Positions 7,690 through 15,469 of a stretch of 22,563 nt of DNA are shown one piece after another; position 1 is the first letter of the stretch; every line of letters begins with the position of its first letter. This DNA is from Caldimonas sp. (GTDB taxonomy: Bacteria; Pseudomonadota; Gammaproteobacteria; Burkholderiales; Burkholderiaceae_C). Position numbers and translations under genes: made by a program. The DNA is taken from assembly GCA_030150305.1 (NCBI GenBank), contig JASLGD010000396.1, forward strand, positions 1 through 22,563. Direction: 5' to 3'. Under the pieces are notes generated by a model, which worked only from the letters and a program-made list of their open reading frames with translations, was not told the origin of the DNA and did not search any database.

Positions 7690-7754
7690 TGCGGTGCCGC
7701 GGCCTGCGCGGGCCCGCGCCGTCACTGCGGTGCCGCGCTCTGCGCGTGCCCGCG
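7690..7754. repeat. Tandem duplication (36-bp period) across the MFS gene end
   Basis: A 29-base segment starting TGCGGTGCCGCG at 7690 recurs at 7726 with three differences, giving a period of 36 bases. The second copy encodes the last residues of the MFS transporter, and its stop codon (7722-7724) lies just before that copy on the + strand. The first copy lies in the spacer between the convergent cyclotransferase and MFS genes. Read in the MFS frame past its stop, the first copy would encode a near-repeat of the same Arg/Gly/Ala/Gln-rich tail. This looks like a local slippage duplication that moved the stop or the tail. Confidence 0.55.
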
Positions 7755-9170
7755 GCGCGTGGGCACGCGTGCGCGCAAGCCGCTGAACGCACCCGCGAGC
7801 ACCGCGAAGCCGGCGGCGCACGCGAACGCCGTGGCCGGCCCGCGCGCGCTGTGCGCGCCCTCGACGCTGAAGATGATGGCGAGCATCACCGCGCCGACCG
7901 TCTGGCCGGTCAGGCGAGCCGTGCCGAGCATGCCGCTCGCGGCACCGCTGCGCGCGACCGGCGCCGACGTCAGGATCGCGTGGTTGTTCGGCGACTGGAA
8001 CAGCCCGAAGCCGACGCCGCAGATCGCCATTCGCAGCGCGATGTCGAGGTTGCCCGGCGACGCCGGCAGCGCAGCGAGCAACGCGAGGCCGACGCCGAGC
8101 GTGAAGAGCCCGGCGGCGCCGAGCACGCCGTCGGTGACGCGCCCGATCATCCGGCCGGCCAGCGGCGCGGCGACGATCGTCGCGAGCGGCCACGCCGTGA
8201 TCAACAGTCCCGCGGTCGAAGGCGGGCGGCGATACGCTTCGAGGAGCAGGAACGGCAGCGCGACGTACGCCAGCGACTGCGCCGCGAAGGCGGCGACCGA
8301 CGTGCACATCGAGAGCGCGAAGACCGGAATGCGCAGCAGATCGAGCGGCAGCAGCGGCGCCGCCTCGCTGCGCTGGCGGCGAACGTAGACGACGCCAGCG
8401 ACCGCCGCAGCCGCGAGCAGCAGCGCGCCTGCCTGCGGCCCGAGCGCCGAGCCCGCGCCGGCGACGTTCGTGCCGAGCGCGTCGGCGCCGAGGAAGGCGC
8501 AGCCGAACATCGCGACGTTGAGGGCGACGTCGAGCGGCCGCAGCACGAGGCCGGTGGGGCGCGCCGACGCGTTGGCGGGCAGCGCCTTGGCGCCGAGATA
8601 GAGCACGAAGAGGCCGAGCGGCACGTTGATGCCGAATAGCCACGGCCACGACGCGATCGAGAGCACCGCGGCCGCGATCGAAGGACCCGCGACCGACGCG
8701 GTCGCGACGACGAGCGAGTTGAGCGCGATGCCGCGGCCGAGCCGGCCGGCCGGATACGTTCGCCGCACGAGCGCGCCGTTCACCGCCATCAGGCCCGCGG
8801 CGCCGATCCCCTGCACGGCGCGCGCCGCGATCAGCACGCCGAGCGCAGGCGAGAACGCGCACGCGATCGACGCGAGCGTGAAGAGCGCGAGGCCGCCGAG
8901 ATAGACGACGCGATGGCCGATCAGGTCGCCGAGCGTCGCGAACGGCAGCAGCATCACCAGCGTCGCGACCTGGTACGCGGTGACGACCCAGACCGTCTCC
9001 GCGGCCTGCGCATGCAGGTCGCGAACGATGCCGGGCAGCGCCAGGTTGACGATCGTGCCGTCGAGCACGGCGATCGCGATCCCGAGCAGGATCACGGCCA
9101 TCGCGCCGTAGCGCTGCGGCACCGGCAGGCCGTCGGTGGCCGCGGTCGGGGGTTCGCGTGGAGCGTTCAT
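7722..9170 (-). CDS. MFS drug/solute exporter, 14-TM DHA2 (EmrB/QacA) type
   Basis: The 482-residue inner-membrane protein has 14 hydrophobic segments. Family motifs seen are LDGTIVNLALP in TM1 (36-46), the TM2-TM3 loop GDLIGHR (motif A variant), the GPSI element in TM5 in place of the antiporter motif GPxxGG, and SWPWLFGINVPLG before TM6. These place it with proton-driven multidrug or metabolite exporters. I chose the ATG at 9170 because the residues before it in the same frame are arginine- and proline-rich and unlike the family; its ribosome binding site is weak. The gene is divergent from a small HTH regulator, with a perfect 18-bp palindrome 70 bases upstream. The C-terminal tail lies in a tandem duplication. 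Confidence 0.92.
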   Translation of the reverse strand: MNAPREPPTAATDGLPVPQRYGAMAVILLGIAIAVLDGTIVNLALPGIVRDLHAQAAETVWVVTAYQVATLVMLLPFATLGDLIGHRVVYLGGLALFTLASIACAFSPALGVLIAARAVQGIGAAGLMAVNGALVRRTYPAGRLGRGIALNSLVVATASVAGPSIAAAVLSIASWPWLFGINVPLGLFVLYLGAKALPANASARPTGLVLRPLDVALNVAMFGCAFLGADALGTNVAGAGSALGPQAGALLLAAAAVAGVVYVRRQRSEAAPLLPLDLLRIPVFALSMCTSVAAFAAQSLAYVALPFLLLEAYRRPPSTAGLLITAWPLATIVAAPLAGRMIGRVTDGVLGAAGLFTLGVGLALLAALPASPGNLDIALRMAICGVGFGLFQSPNNHAILTSAPVARSGAASGMLGTARLTGQTVGAVMLAIIFSVEGAHSARGPATAFACAAGFAVLAGAFSGLRARVPTRRGHAQSAAPQ

Positions 9171-9239
9171 GCGGGCTCGTGGACCATGAAATGGCTCGGC
9201 AATCGTTCTCCGCGACGGCGGCGCGCGGCGCCGCATCGG

Positions 9240-9257
9240 TCGGTCGCCGGCGACCGA
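9240..9257. promoter_or_regulatory. Perfect 18-bp palindrome between MFS and HTH genes
   Basis: TCGGTCGCCGGCGACCGA is a perfect inverted repeat without a spacer. It lies 70 bases upstream of the MFS start and about 210 bases upstream of the HTH gene. Its position in a divergent spacer suggests an operator for a dimeric regulator controlling the exporter. It would also form a hairpin if transcribed in the MFS leader. The rest of the 294-base spacer (9171-9464) shows no other clear element. Confidence 0.55.
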
Positions 9258-9464
9258 TCGAGGCCGGCACGCGACCCTCCGATGCACCGCGCGACGTCGC
9301 GCAACCCCGGGCGTCGGGGTCGGTCAGCGCCTCGTCAGGTTGGGCATGCCGCGTTCCCGCGGCTTGCGTTACCCTGCATCGTGGCTGCAGGCGGTCGCGA
9401 CGGCGATCGCCAGGGTCTTGCAACGCGCTTAGGATCGCGGCCTTCGTTGGTACTGGAAGCGTGA

Positions 9465-9911
9465 ATGCCAAACATTGCATCGGTCCTGAAACAAGAGATC
9501 GCCCGCCTCGCGCGCAAGGAGCTGCGCGGCCAGATCGCTGCCGTCAAGAAGGCGTCCGCCGGCCACCGCGGCGAGATCGCGGCATTGAAGCGGCGCATCG
9601 CCGAGCTCGAGCGTCGGCTGCGCGCCGGCGCGAAACGCGCGCCTGCGCCCGCCGCGTCGGCGGCGAACGATGACTCGATCCCCGAGGGATTCCGCTTCAG
9701 CGCCAAGGGCCTCGCCGCGCATCGCAAGCGGCTCGGCTTGTCGGCCGGCGACCTCGGCCTGCTGCTCGGCGTCTCCACGCAGACGATCTACAACTGGGAA
9801 GGCGGCAAGGCCCGCCCGCATCGCAAGTTCATGCCGACGCTCGTCGCGTTGCGGACGGTGGGAAAGAAGCAGACGCACGCACGTCTCGAGCAGGTGAAGA
9901 AGGCGGCCTGA
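9465..9911 (+). CDS. Coiled-coil plus helix-turn-helix DNA-binding protein
   Basis: The 148-residue protein begins MPNIASVLKQEIARLARKE, a start shared by a family of small proteobacterial HTH proteins. Residues 1-55 are charged and heptad-like (KRRIAELERRL), consistent with a coiled coil. A short Ala/Pro linker (about 56-68) leads to an XRE-like HTH at about 75-115, with LSAGDLGLLLGVSTQTIYNWEGGKARP as the recognition unit. It probably binds DNA as a coiled-coil oligomer. GGAAG (9455-9459) supports the ATG start. It is divergent from the MFS exporter gene and could regulate it, but such proteins are also found alone, so the target is unknown. Confidence 0.85.
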   Translation: MPNIASVLKQEIARLARKELRGQIAAVKKASAGHRGEIAALKRRIAELERRLRAGAKRAPAPAASAANDDSIPEGFRFSAKGLAAHRKRLGLSAGDLGLLLGVSTQTIYNWEGGKARPHRKFMPTLVALRTVGKKQTHARLEQVKKAA

Positions 9912-9974
9912 CGGCCAAGGCGGCCCAATGCGGCCGATGGCGCGGTCGAGGCGACCGTTCTATCCTGCGCGAAG

Positions 9975-9987
9975 CCGCCATCGGCGG
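9975..9987 (+). promoter_or_regulatory. Small hairpin before a strong ribosome binding site
   Basis: CCGCC-ATC-GGCGG is a perfect 5-bp stem with a 3-base loop, ending four bases before the ribosome binding site GAGGAGGA (9991-9998) of the following gene. It could tune translation. A TATCCT hexamer at 9961-9966 might be a -10 element, but no convincing -35 is seen. Confidence 0.25.
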
Positions 9988-10001
9988 TGCGAGGAGGAAC
10001 C

Positions 10002-10367
10002 ATGTCGACGCGCGGCCTCTGGCTCGAAGGTGGCACGACCTTCCCCGACAACTTCACGCGAGCGATCGGCATCTGCCTGGCGATCGGCTGGGTGCTGCTG
10101 ATCGCGGCGCGCAACCCACAGCCGCCGTTCGCCAGCCGCTTCGAATGCGGTAGCGACCCGTGGGAGTTCCTCCACGTCGGCGAGATCCTCGAGCCGCGCG
10201 CGCTGCAGTTCCTCGTCGACGCGCACTGCGCGAACGCGAAGTACGTGCCGGGCTGGATCGAGCTTCGCTACGGCGGCGGGCGGATGGACGTCGAAGTGAG
10301 CCCGGTCCGCATCGCCGACACGACGTATTACCGGATCGTCTCGATCGGCGGCGTCGCGACGCCTTAG
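10002..10367 (+). CDS. Hypothetical protein with one membrane segment (121 aa)
   Basis: The ATG at 10002 has an excellent ribosome binding site (GAGGAGGA, 9991-9998), better than the in-frame GTG-type start a few codons upstream. The product has a hydrophobic segment at about residues 21-36 (AIGICLAIGWVLLIAA), then a soluble region with two cysteines and the stretch FLVDAHCANAKYVPGWIELRYGGGRMDVEVSPV. The beta-rich tail is not recognised as a known domain. It may be an inner-membrane anchored protein with the tail in the periplasm. It follows the HTH gene by 90 bases and is convergent with the DUF3095 gene. Function is unknown. Confidence 0.65.
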   Translation: MSTRGLWLEGGTTFPDNFTRAIGICLAIGWVLLIAARNPQPPFASRFECGSDPWEFLHVGEILEPRALQFLVDAHCANAKYVPGWIELRYGGGRMDVEVSPVRIADTTYYRIVSIGGVATP

Positions 10368-10370
10368 CCT

Positions 10371-10393
10371 GCGCTCGAACGCCGGGCGAGCGC
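10371..10393. terminator. Hairpin between convergent genes, possible bidirectional terminator
   Basis: GCGCTCG (10371-10377) and CGAGCGC (10387-10393) form a perfect 7-bp stem with a 9-base loop. It fills most of the 33-base gap between two convergent genes. There is no T-run on either side, so termination would be non-canonical or Rho-assisted. Confidence 0.4.
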
Positions 10394-10400
10394 GCGCCTG

Positions 10401-11615
10401 CTAGCGTTCCGGGACCCGCGAGGCGCCGCTCCCGGCCTTGGCGGTGCGCTTCAGGCTCGACGCCGCGCTCGTGTATCCGCCCGAGCCGCCGTCGACGAAA
10501 TGGACGTGCAGGCTGTTCGACGCCGACGTCACGAGGCACGTCACCAGCGCCGTCGGCGACACGTGCAGGCCATAGCGCACGCCGCGCGACGCGGCCGCCT
10601 GCTCGAGATCGCTGCGGATCGCTTCGATCGCCGCCGGCGAGCAATCCATCACCAGGCAGACGGTCTCGTCGAACTTGCAGAAGTCGGTGTTCCTGATCAT
10701 CTCGGCGCGGTAGCGCTGCGGATCGAAGTTGCCGGTCGGCTTGCCGCGGGCGAAGAGGATCCGCGCGATCAGCGTCTGCAGCAGCACGCGGCACGCCCAC
10801 AGCACGAGCGATCCGCCGCGGCGGCGCGCGCGCACCTCGAGCATGAAGTCGGCGGGAGGCCAGCGCAGCTTCAGCGTCTCCTCACGGACCGGCCGCGTCT
10901 GCGCGTCGGGACCGGCGAGCGCCGCAACGCGCGCGTGGACGTCGCGCAGGTCCGCCGCGCGGCCCTGCAGGATCAGCGTGAGCATCGCGCCGTGCGACGA
11001 ATGCAGCGTGTCCCAGCGGCACGACAGGCCCTCGAGATCGACCGGCGCACCGTCGTCGAGGGTCATCGGCACCTCGGCGATCGCAGCGAGCTCGGCGTTG
11101 CCGCGACCGCGGATCGAGTCCTCGAGCAGGCCGACGCCGCCGCCGAGGAAGACGCCGAAGCTGTTGCCGGGCGTCGGCTCGTAGCGGCCGACGAGGACGT
11201 CGCTGCCGAGCCGCCGGAGCTCCTTCACCGGAGCCAGGCCGACGCGCATCGTCAGGCCGAACTCGCGCGCGGCCATGCCGCGCACCCGCGCGAGCTCGAC
11301 GCGCGCCTTGGACGCGACCTCCGGCGGCACCATCACGACGGCGCCGTCGCCGCCGAACAGGAACGGGATGCGCGTCGGCGCGCACAGGTTGCGCAGCGCG
11401 GCGATGCCCATCGCGGCGACGAAGTTGACGGTCTTGTGCCGTCCTGCGGCGATCGCGCCGGTCGAGTCGACGATGTCGGTGACGGCGAGCTGCCAGTCGT
11501 CGGGTGCGCTTCGGTAGCGAGCGAGGTCGAACGCGTCGCCGCCGCTCGCGAGCAGCGGCAGGTTCGCGAAGAAGCCTGACCCGTCGGCCGCGCGGACGGG
11601 CGAGCCGTCGACCAT
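10401..11615 (-). CDS. DUF3095 family protein with nucleotidyl-cyclase-like core
   Basis: The 404-residue product matches DUF3095 in its N-terminal signature (FFANLPLLASGGDAFDLARY, then LAVTDIVDST) and its C-terminal VMDCSPAAIEAI region. The first part resembles a class III nucleotidyl cyclase: Asp47 in VTDIVDST and Asp90 in FGGDG sit where the two metal-binding aspartates should be, with AGRHKTVN between. I therefore infer nucleotide binding; actual cyclase activity is unproven. The ATG (11615) shares one base with the stop of the upstream OmpW gene (TGATG), so translation is probably coupled. The open frame runs further upstream inside the OmpW gene, but that part is a shadow frame. It ends a minus-strand group led by a GDSL lipoprotein gene. 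Confidence 0.85.
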   Translation of the reverse strand: MVDGSPVRAADGSGFFANLPLLASGGDAFDLARYRSAPDDWQLAVTDIVDSTGAIAAGRHKTVNFVAAMGIAALRNLCAPTRIPFLFGGDGAVVMVPPEVASKARVELARVRGMAAREFGLTMRVGLAPVKELRRLGSDVLVGRYEPTPGNSFGVFLGGGVGLLEDSIRGRGNAELAAIAEVPMTLDDGAPVDLEGLSCRWDTLHSSHGAMLTLILQGRAADLRDVHARVAALAGPDAQTRPVREETLKLRWPPADFMLEVRARRRGGSLVLWACRVLLQTLIARILFARGKPTGNFDPQRYRAEMIRNTDFCKFDETVCLVMDCSPAAIEAIRSDLEQAAASRGVRYGLHVSPTALVTCLVTSASNSLHVHFVDGGSGGYTSAASSLKRTAKAGSGASRVPER

Positions 11616-12262
11616 CAGAATTGGTAGGACACGCCGGCCGAGTACACGATCGGCCGGAAGTCGACCGTCGTCGTCAACACGGTGGCGCCGGTCGCGACGA
11701 CCTTGCTCTTGACGTCGAGCTTGGCGATGCTCGCGAACACGCCGACGTCCTTCGTGATGGCGACATTGATCCCGGCCTGGATCGCGAGGCCGGTCGAGTC
11801 GCCGAGCTCGACCTGCGGCGCCAGGCTCGAGTGCGCCGACGTGAAGCGGGTGTAGTTGACGCCGGCGCCGACGTACGGACGCAGCGCGTCGCCGGGCGAG
11901 AAGAAGTGGTAGTTGACGAGCAGCGTCGGCGAGACGTTCTTCACCGTGAGGACCTCGCCGAGGAAAGCGGCGCTCCCGGTCGCGGTCGCCTTCAGCTTGG
12001 GCGGCACGCCGATCACGAACTCGACGCCGACGTTGGGCGTGAAGAGCCGCTCGTAGACGAAGATCGCCGTCGTCGCGTTGCTGACGCTGACGTCCGCGCC
12101 GGGCGGAACGCCGACGCCCGAGATGCCGTTCGTCTTCTCGTGCGTCGTGTACTCGGTGATGCCGAGCTTGACGACGTTGGCGCCCTGCGACTGCGCGAGC
12201 GCGCACGGCGCGAGACAGGCGAGGGCAGCGGCGGCGACGCCGGGCAGGGTCATCGGATGCAT
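11615..12262 (-). CDS. OmpW family outer membrane protein
   Basis: The 215-residue precursor has a signal peptide (residues about 1-23, ending CALAQ) and an OmpW-type eight-stranded barrel. Features seen include VKLGITEY near the mature N-terminus, YERLFTPNVGVEFVIGVPPK, TLLVNYHFF, RPYVGAGVNYTRF and a C-terminal aromatic residue (YSAGVSYQF), which is needed for barrel assembly. OmpW proteins form narrow hydrophobic channels for small molecules. The start at 12262 has GGAGGGG 7 bases upstream. It sits 22 bases downstream of the GDSL lipoprotein gene and overlaps the DUF3095 start by one base, so the three genes are likely co-transcribed. Confidence 0.93.
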   Translation of the reverse strand: MHPMTLPGVAAAALACLAPCALAQSQGANVVKLGITEYTTHEKTNGISGVGVPPGADVSVSNATTAIFVYERLFTPNVGVEFVIGVPPKLKATATGSAAFLGEVLTVKNVSPTLLVNYHFFSPGDALRPYVGAGVNYTRFTSAHSSLAPQVELGDSTGLAIQAGINVAITKDVGVFASIAKLDVKSKVVATGATVLTTTVDFRPIVYSAGVSYQF

Positions 12263-12284
12263 GGGTCGTCCCCTCCGTTCTCGA

Positions 12285-13493
12285 TCAGATCCAGCCGAAC
12301 GCGCGCAGCTGCGCCTCGAACGAGGCGGCGATCACCTTGTGGCCGGCGGTGGTCGGGTGCACGCTGTCGGCGAATTGCCAGGTGTTGACGTCGGCGCCTG
12401 CCGTCAGCCCGTTGTACGGTGCACCGGGCGTGCCATTGCAGAACAGCGATGAGCCGTCGGTGACCTGGCCGCCGGTGATCGCCTGGATCTTCGCGACGTC
12501 GCATGCCGGCGTCGTGTTGTTGACGAAGCCGTACTTGGCCGGGTTCTGGTAGGCGTCCTTGAAGAGCGCGAAGGTGTCGATGATCTGCACCGGCTGGCCC
12601 GTGAGCCCGTCGCGCAGCCAGACGTTGAAGTTCTGCGACAACGACGTCAGCACCGAGCGCGCATCGGCCGGCAGCGAGTTGCCGAACGGCGTGTCGGCGA
12701 TGTCGCTCAGCGTCATCACGGCGACGTACTTGCCGCCGTTGGCGAGGATCTGCGTGCGCACGTCGGTCGCGAGTTCCTGCGCGGCCTGCTTCATTGCGGC
12801 GAGCGCGGTGTTCTGCGCCGCGAAGAGCTGCCGGTTGGCCTCGTCGGCGCTGATCGTGCCGTTGGCGGCCTGGGCCTGGATCTGCGCCGCCGCCGTCGCG
12901 AACGCGTCGAACTGGACGAAGACGTCGTTGCTGCCCGCGTAGACGAAGATCAGGTCGCTCGCCTTGAAGCTGCCGAAGCGGGCGAGATGGTTGGCGATCT
13001 GCGTCACGACCGGCACCGTCAGCGCGCCGCCGGTGTGGCCGACGCCGTTCGGGTCGGTGACGCGCGAGCCGCCCTGGCCGTAGCCCGTGCACGTCGATGC
13101 GATCGCCGGATTGGCGGCCGCCGGGCACTTGACCGAAGTGCCGGCGAAGCCGACCTCGGCGGGCGTGACGAGGAGGCCGAGGTCGGCGGCGAGGTCCTCG
13201 ACCCAGATCTTGCCGAGCGCGTTCGCGTCGGGAACGCCGTTGCTCGTCTCGTTGGTCGTGAACTTGCCGCCGAAGAACGGCGGCGTGCCGTTGCCGGCGA
13301 GCGAGGTCGCCGGCGCGTACGCGCCGACGTCGCTCAGGCTGTCGCCGAACGACACCACCGCGGTGAACGTGCCCTTGGTCGTCGGCGCGCCGGCGGGCGA
13401 GCCGCTGCCGGGAACGTCGGGATCGCCGCCGCCGCACGCGGCGAGCAGGACAGCCGACACCGCCCACGGGGCGAACAACCGCAACGCTCTCAT
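12285..13493 (-). CDS. GDSL/SGNH-family lipoprotein esterase
   Basis: The 402-residue protein has a lipoprotein signal (LLAAC, lipidated Cys20) and an SGNH hydrolase domain. The four blocks are visible: VVSFGDSLSDVGAY with nucleophile Ser52, the Gly of GQGGSRV (about 140-144), GSND with Asn189, and DSVHPTTAGH with Asp376 and His379. It probably acts as an extracytoplasmic esterase or lipase attached to a membrane. Length and inserts (residues 60-135) fit the PHB-depolymerase/thermolabile-haemolysin-like branch of bacterial GDSL enzymes; no autotransporter barrel follows. GGAGGAG 6 bases before the ATG at 13493 sets the start. OmpW follows after 22 bases, suggesting export of a lipid product or its uptake. 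Confidence 0.92.
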   Translation of the reverse strand: MRALRLFAPWAVSAVLLAACGGGDPDVPGSGSPAGAPTTKGTFTAVVSFGDSLSDVGAYAPATSLAGNGTPPFFGGKFTTNETSNGVPDANALGKIWVEDLAADLGLLVTPAEVGFAGTSVKCPAAANPAIASTCTGYGQGGSRVTDPNGVGHTGGALTVPVVTQIANHLARFGSFKASDLIFVYAGSNDVFVQFDAFATAAAQIQAQAANGTISADEANRQLFAAQNTALAAMKQAAQELATDVRTQILANGGKYVAVMTLSDIADTPFGNSLPADARSVLTSLSQNFNVWLRDGLTGQPVQIIDTFALFKDAYQNPAKYGFVNNTTPACDVAKIQAITGGQVTDGSSLFCNGTPGAPYNGLTAGADVNTWQFADSVHPTTAGHKVIAASFEAQLRAFGWI

Positions 13494-13691
13494 GCGCAAC
13501 TCCTCCACGACCTGACCGCCGGCAACTGTCGGCCTGCGGTCGCGCCGTGCGAGTCGGCATTTACCCGGGCGTCTGCGACGGGATCGACGCGCGGCGCGGT
13601 TGCCTGCGCGGGCCTTGCCGCACGCGGGTCTGCTCGCTGCGCGGTCGCGCTCGCGCCGCTCGACCGACGCCGAGCGCGGCTCGCGCAACGC
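13494..13691. other. 198-base spacer between two minus-strand genes
   Basis: This spacer should hold the promoter of the GDSL-OmpW-DUF3095 group and the end of the hydrolase transcript. GCCGG-CAACTG-TCGGC-like weak symmetry occurs at about 13518-13533, and the 12-mer GCCTGCGCGGGC is at 13602-13613. No sure promoter or T-tailed terminator is seen. Confidence 0.4.
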
Positions 13692-14621
13692 TCAGCGCAG
13701 CGGCCGCGTCAGGTAGACGCCTTCGCGGCCGACGATCGGCTGGCGCGTCGGCATGAAGATCGTGCAGTCGTCGACCGGCGCGCGGATCTCCTCTGCGCCG
13801 TCGGTCGCGATCAGCTCGCCCTTGGCGAACGTCTCGAAGCCGATCACCGGCCGCGCGAAGCGGAAGTCGGCGTGCCGGACGACGTGCGTGCGCAGCAGCT
13901 CGAATCGCCGCGGCGGCTGCGCGGGCCGCGGCACCTCGCGGTCGATGAGGCCGAAGTGGCCGAGCACGTTGAGCGCGACCTCGGTCGCGAGCTCGGCGCT
14001 CGAGCGCTTGAAGTGCTGGCCGCACTCGACCACGAGCGCGCTGCCGGTGCCGTCGGCGCGGCCGTGCGCGCCGTACTGCGTGATCGGCGTTCCCGAGCCG
14101 AGGCCGGTCGGCATCACCAGGTGCACGTCGGGCCGCGGCACGGCGTTGGCCACCGCGGCGTTGCGCGCGAACGCCGGGTAGACCCAGAACGGCACAACGT
14201 CGTGGCTCGTCGAATGGATGTCGAGGATGTGATCGGCGGCGGCGATCGCCGGCCGCATCGCGCGGGCGCGGCGCAGCTCGACGCTGTCCTCGCTGCCGTC
14301 GAGCTGCGCCTCTGACCAGATGCGGTTCAGGTTGTGCGTGATCTGCCTGCTGTCGAACGGCCGTTCGGGATCGAACGTCTCGTACGCCGCGACGTTGCCG
14401 AAGCTGAGCGTCAGCGTGCCGATCCTCGGCCGCACGCCGCTGTCGAGCAGATGGCAGACGGCGACCATGCCGCAGAACTCGTTGCCGTGCGTGATGCCGT
14501 TGATGAGCACGTGCGGGCCGGGCTTGCCGGACTCGAAGCGATGGACGTAGTCGATGCCGGTGTTGCCGGCACGGTAGGCAGTGAGGTCGCGCGGCAGGAC
14601 CTCGAAGGCGGGCAGGTTCAT
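13692..14621 (-). CDS. Succinylglutamate desuccinylase/aspartoacylase-family zinc hydrolase
   Basis: The 309-residue protein has the M14-like AstE/AspA zinc site: His45 and Glu48 in NGITHGNE, and His135 in LDIHSTS. The HNLNRIW block (95-101) supplies the substrate carboxylate-binding asparagine and arginine, and Glu198 in VVECGQH is the likely catalytic acid/base. The enzyme should cleave an N-acyl amino acid or a related amide in the cytoplasm, as no signal peptide is present. The start at 14621 gives the usual family length, though its ribosome binding site is weak. It lies 198 bases upstream of the GDSL lipoprotein gene and is divergent from an outer-membrane protein gene. The exact acyl substrate is unknown. 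Confidence 0.88.
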   Translation of the reverse strand: MNLPAFEVLPRDLTAYRAGNTGIDYVHRFESGKPGPHVLINGITHGNEFCGMVAVCHLLDSGVRPRIGTLTLSFGNVAAYETFDPERPFDSRQITHNLNRIWSEAQLDGSEDSVELRRARAMRPAIAAADHILDIHSTSHDVVPFWVYPAFARNAAVANAVPRPDVHLVMPTGLGSGTPITQYGAHGRADGTGSALVVECGQHFKRSSAELATEVALNVLGHFGLIDREVPRPAQPPRRFELLRTHVVRHADFRFARPVIGFETFAKGELIATDGAEEIRAPVDDCTIFMPTRQPIVGREGVYLTRPLR

Positions 14622-14667
14622 GGCTGCGATTGTGCGATGCGTGCAAGGCGGCCATCAGCAAGGAAGC

Positions 14668-14684
14668 GGCAACAAATCATTGCC
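14668..14684. promoter_or_regulatory. Inverted repeat in a divergent spacer, possible operator
   Basis: GGCAA (14668-14672) and TTGCC (14680-14684) flank CAAATCA. This AT-richer patch is in the spacer between the minus-strand hydrolase and the plus-strand barrel protein genes. It could be a regulator site or part of a promoter; the arms are short. Confidence 0.3.
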
Positions 14685-14773
14685 CGCGCGCAACGCCGCG
14701 GCGCCTCCTCCGACGGAACCCGAGCGGGGTCGAGCGCGATCGAACCGAGTCCTCCTTCCTCACTGGATCCGAC

Positions 14774-15343
14774 ATGCCTTCCCGTCCCCTTTCCGATGCG
14801 CGGCCGCTTCGCCGCTCCGCCGCGCTCGCCTCGATCGCCGCGGCCGCGGCCGCAGGCCTCGTCTGTCCCGCGCGCGCGCAGAACGTCTACGGCGGCATCG
14901 ATCTCGGCCACCCGCAGTACAGCAACCAGATCAACGGCATCGGCGGCGATGACGGTACCAACGGCGGCATCGGCGCCAAGGTCTACGGCGGCTACTCGCT
15001 GACGCCGAACTTCGCCCTCGAGGGCAGCCTCTTTCGCCTCGGCCACGGCAGCTCGAACGGCCAGACGGTGAACACGTGGGGGGGTGCGATCGACGCCGTG
15101 GGAACGTACGGGTTCGCGCCGCAGTGGTCGTTGCTCGGCCGCGTCGGCCTCGCCGAGGCGCGTTTCGACACCAGCGCGGGCGACGACTCGAGCTCGGGAT
15201 TGAAGTTCGGCGCCGGGGTGCAGTACGACGTCAACAGCCGGGTCGGACTTCGCGTGCAGTACGAGCGCTATCACTTCTTCAACGCGTTCGGGTCGAAGCC
15301 GAACGTCGGCGAATACAGCGCCGGCGTGAAGGTCAGCTTCTGA
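14774..15343 (+). CDS. Outer-membrane beta-barrel (OmpA-like/porin-family) protein
   Basis: The 189-residue precursor has a long signal peptide ending CPARAQ near residue 36. The mature part starts NVYGGIDLG and alternates short amphipathic strands with Gly/Asn/Ser-rich loops, typical of eight-stranded barrels. Examples are GAKVYGGYSLTPNFALEGSLF, GRVGLAEARF, GAGVQYDVNSRVGLRVQYERY and the terminal EYSAGVKVSF ending in Phe, the assembly signal. It is probably a small outer-membrane structural or adhesion-type barrel rather than a wide porin. The ATG at 14774 places the basic N-region correctly; the ribosome binding site is poor. It is divergent from the zinc hydrolase gene. Confidence 0.85.
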   Translation: MPSRPLSDARPLRRSAALASIAAAAAAGLVCPARAQNVYGGIDLGHPQYSNQINGIGGDDGTNGGIGAKVYGGYSLTPNFALEGSLFRLGHGSSNGQTVNTWGGAIDAVGTYGFAPQWSLLGRVGLAEARFDTSAGDDSSSGLKFGAGVQYDVNSRVGLRVQYERYHFFNAFGSKPNVGEYSAGVKVSF

Positions 15344-15469
15344 CGTTCGGCACGCCGTCGATCGCGCACGCCGCTGGGGCCGGCACGCGGTTCGCCACGT
15401 CGCAGCGAGCGTGCGTCCCGCACCGCGTCGCGGTCGACGGTGGCGAGCGCGGACACATAGGAGAGCACC

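Noticed and set aside
7558..9480. 640-codon minus-strand frame across the MFS gene
   Set aside because: It is a shadow frame of the MFS gene; the other frame gives 14 clear membrane segments and family motifs.
11616..12206. Upstream extension of the DUF3095 frame to 601 codons
   Set aside because: This part lies in another frame of the OmpW gene and is Arg-rich; DUF3095 homology begins right after the ATG at 11615.
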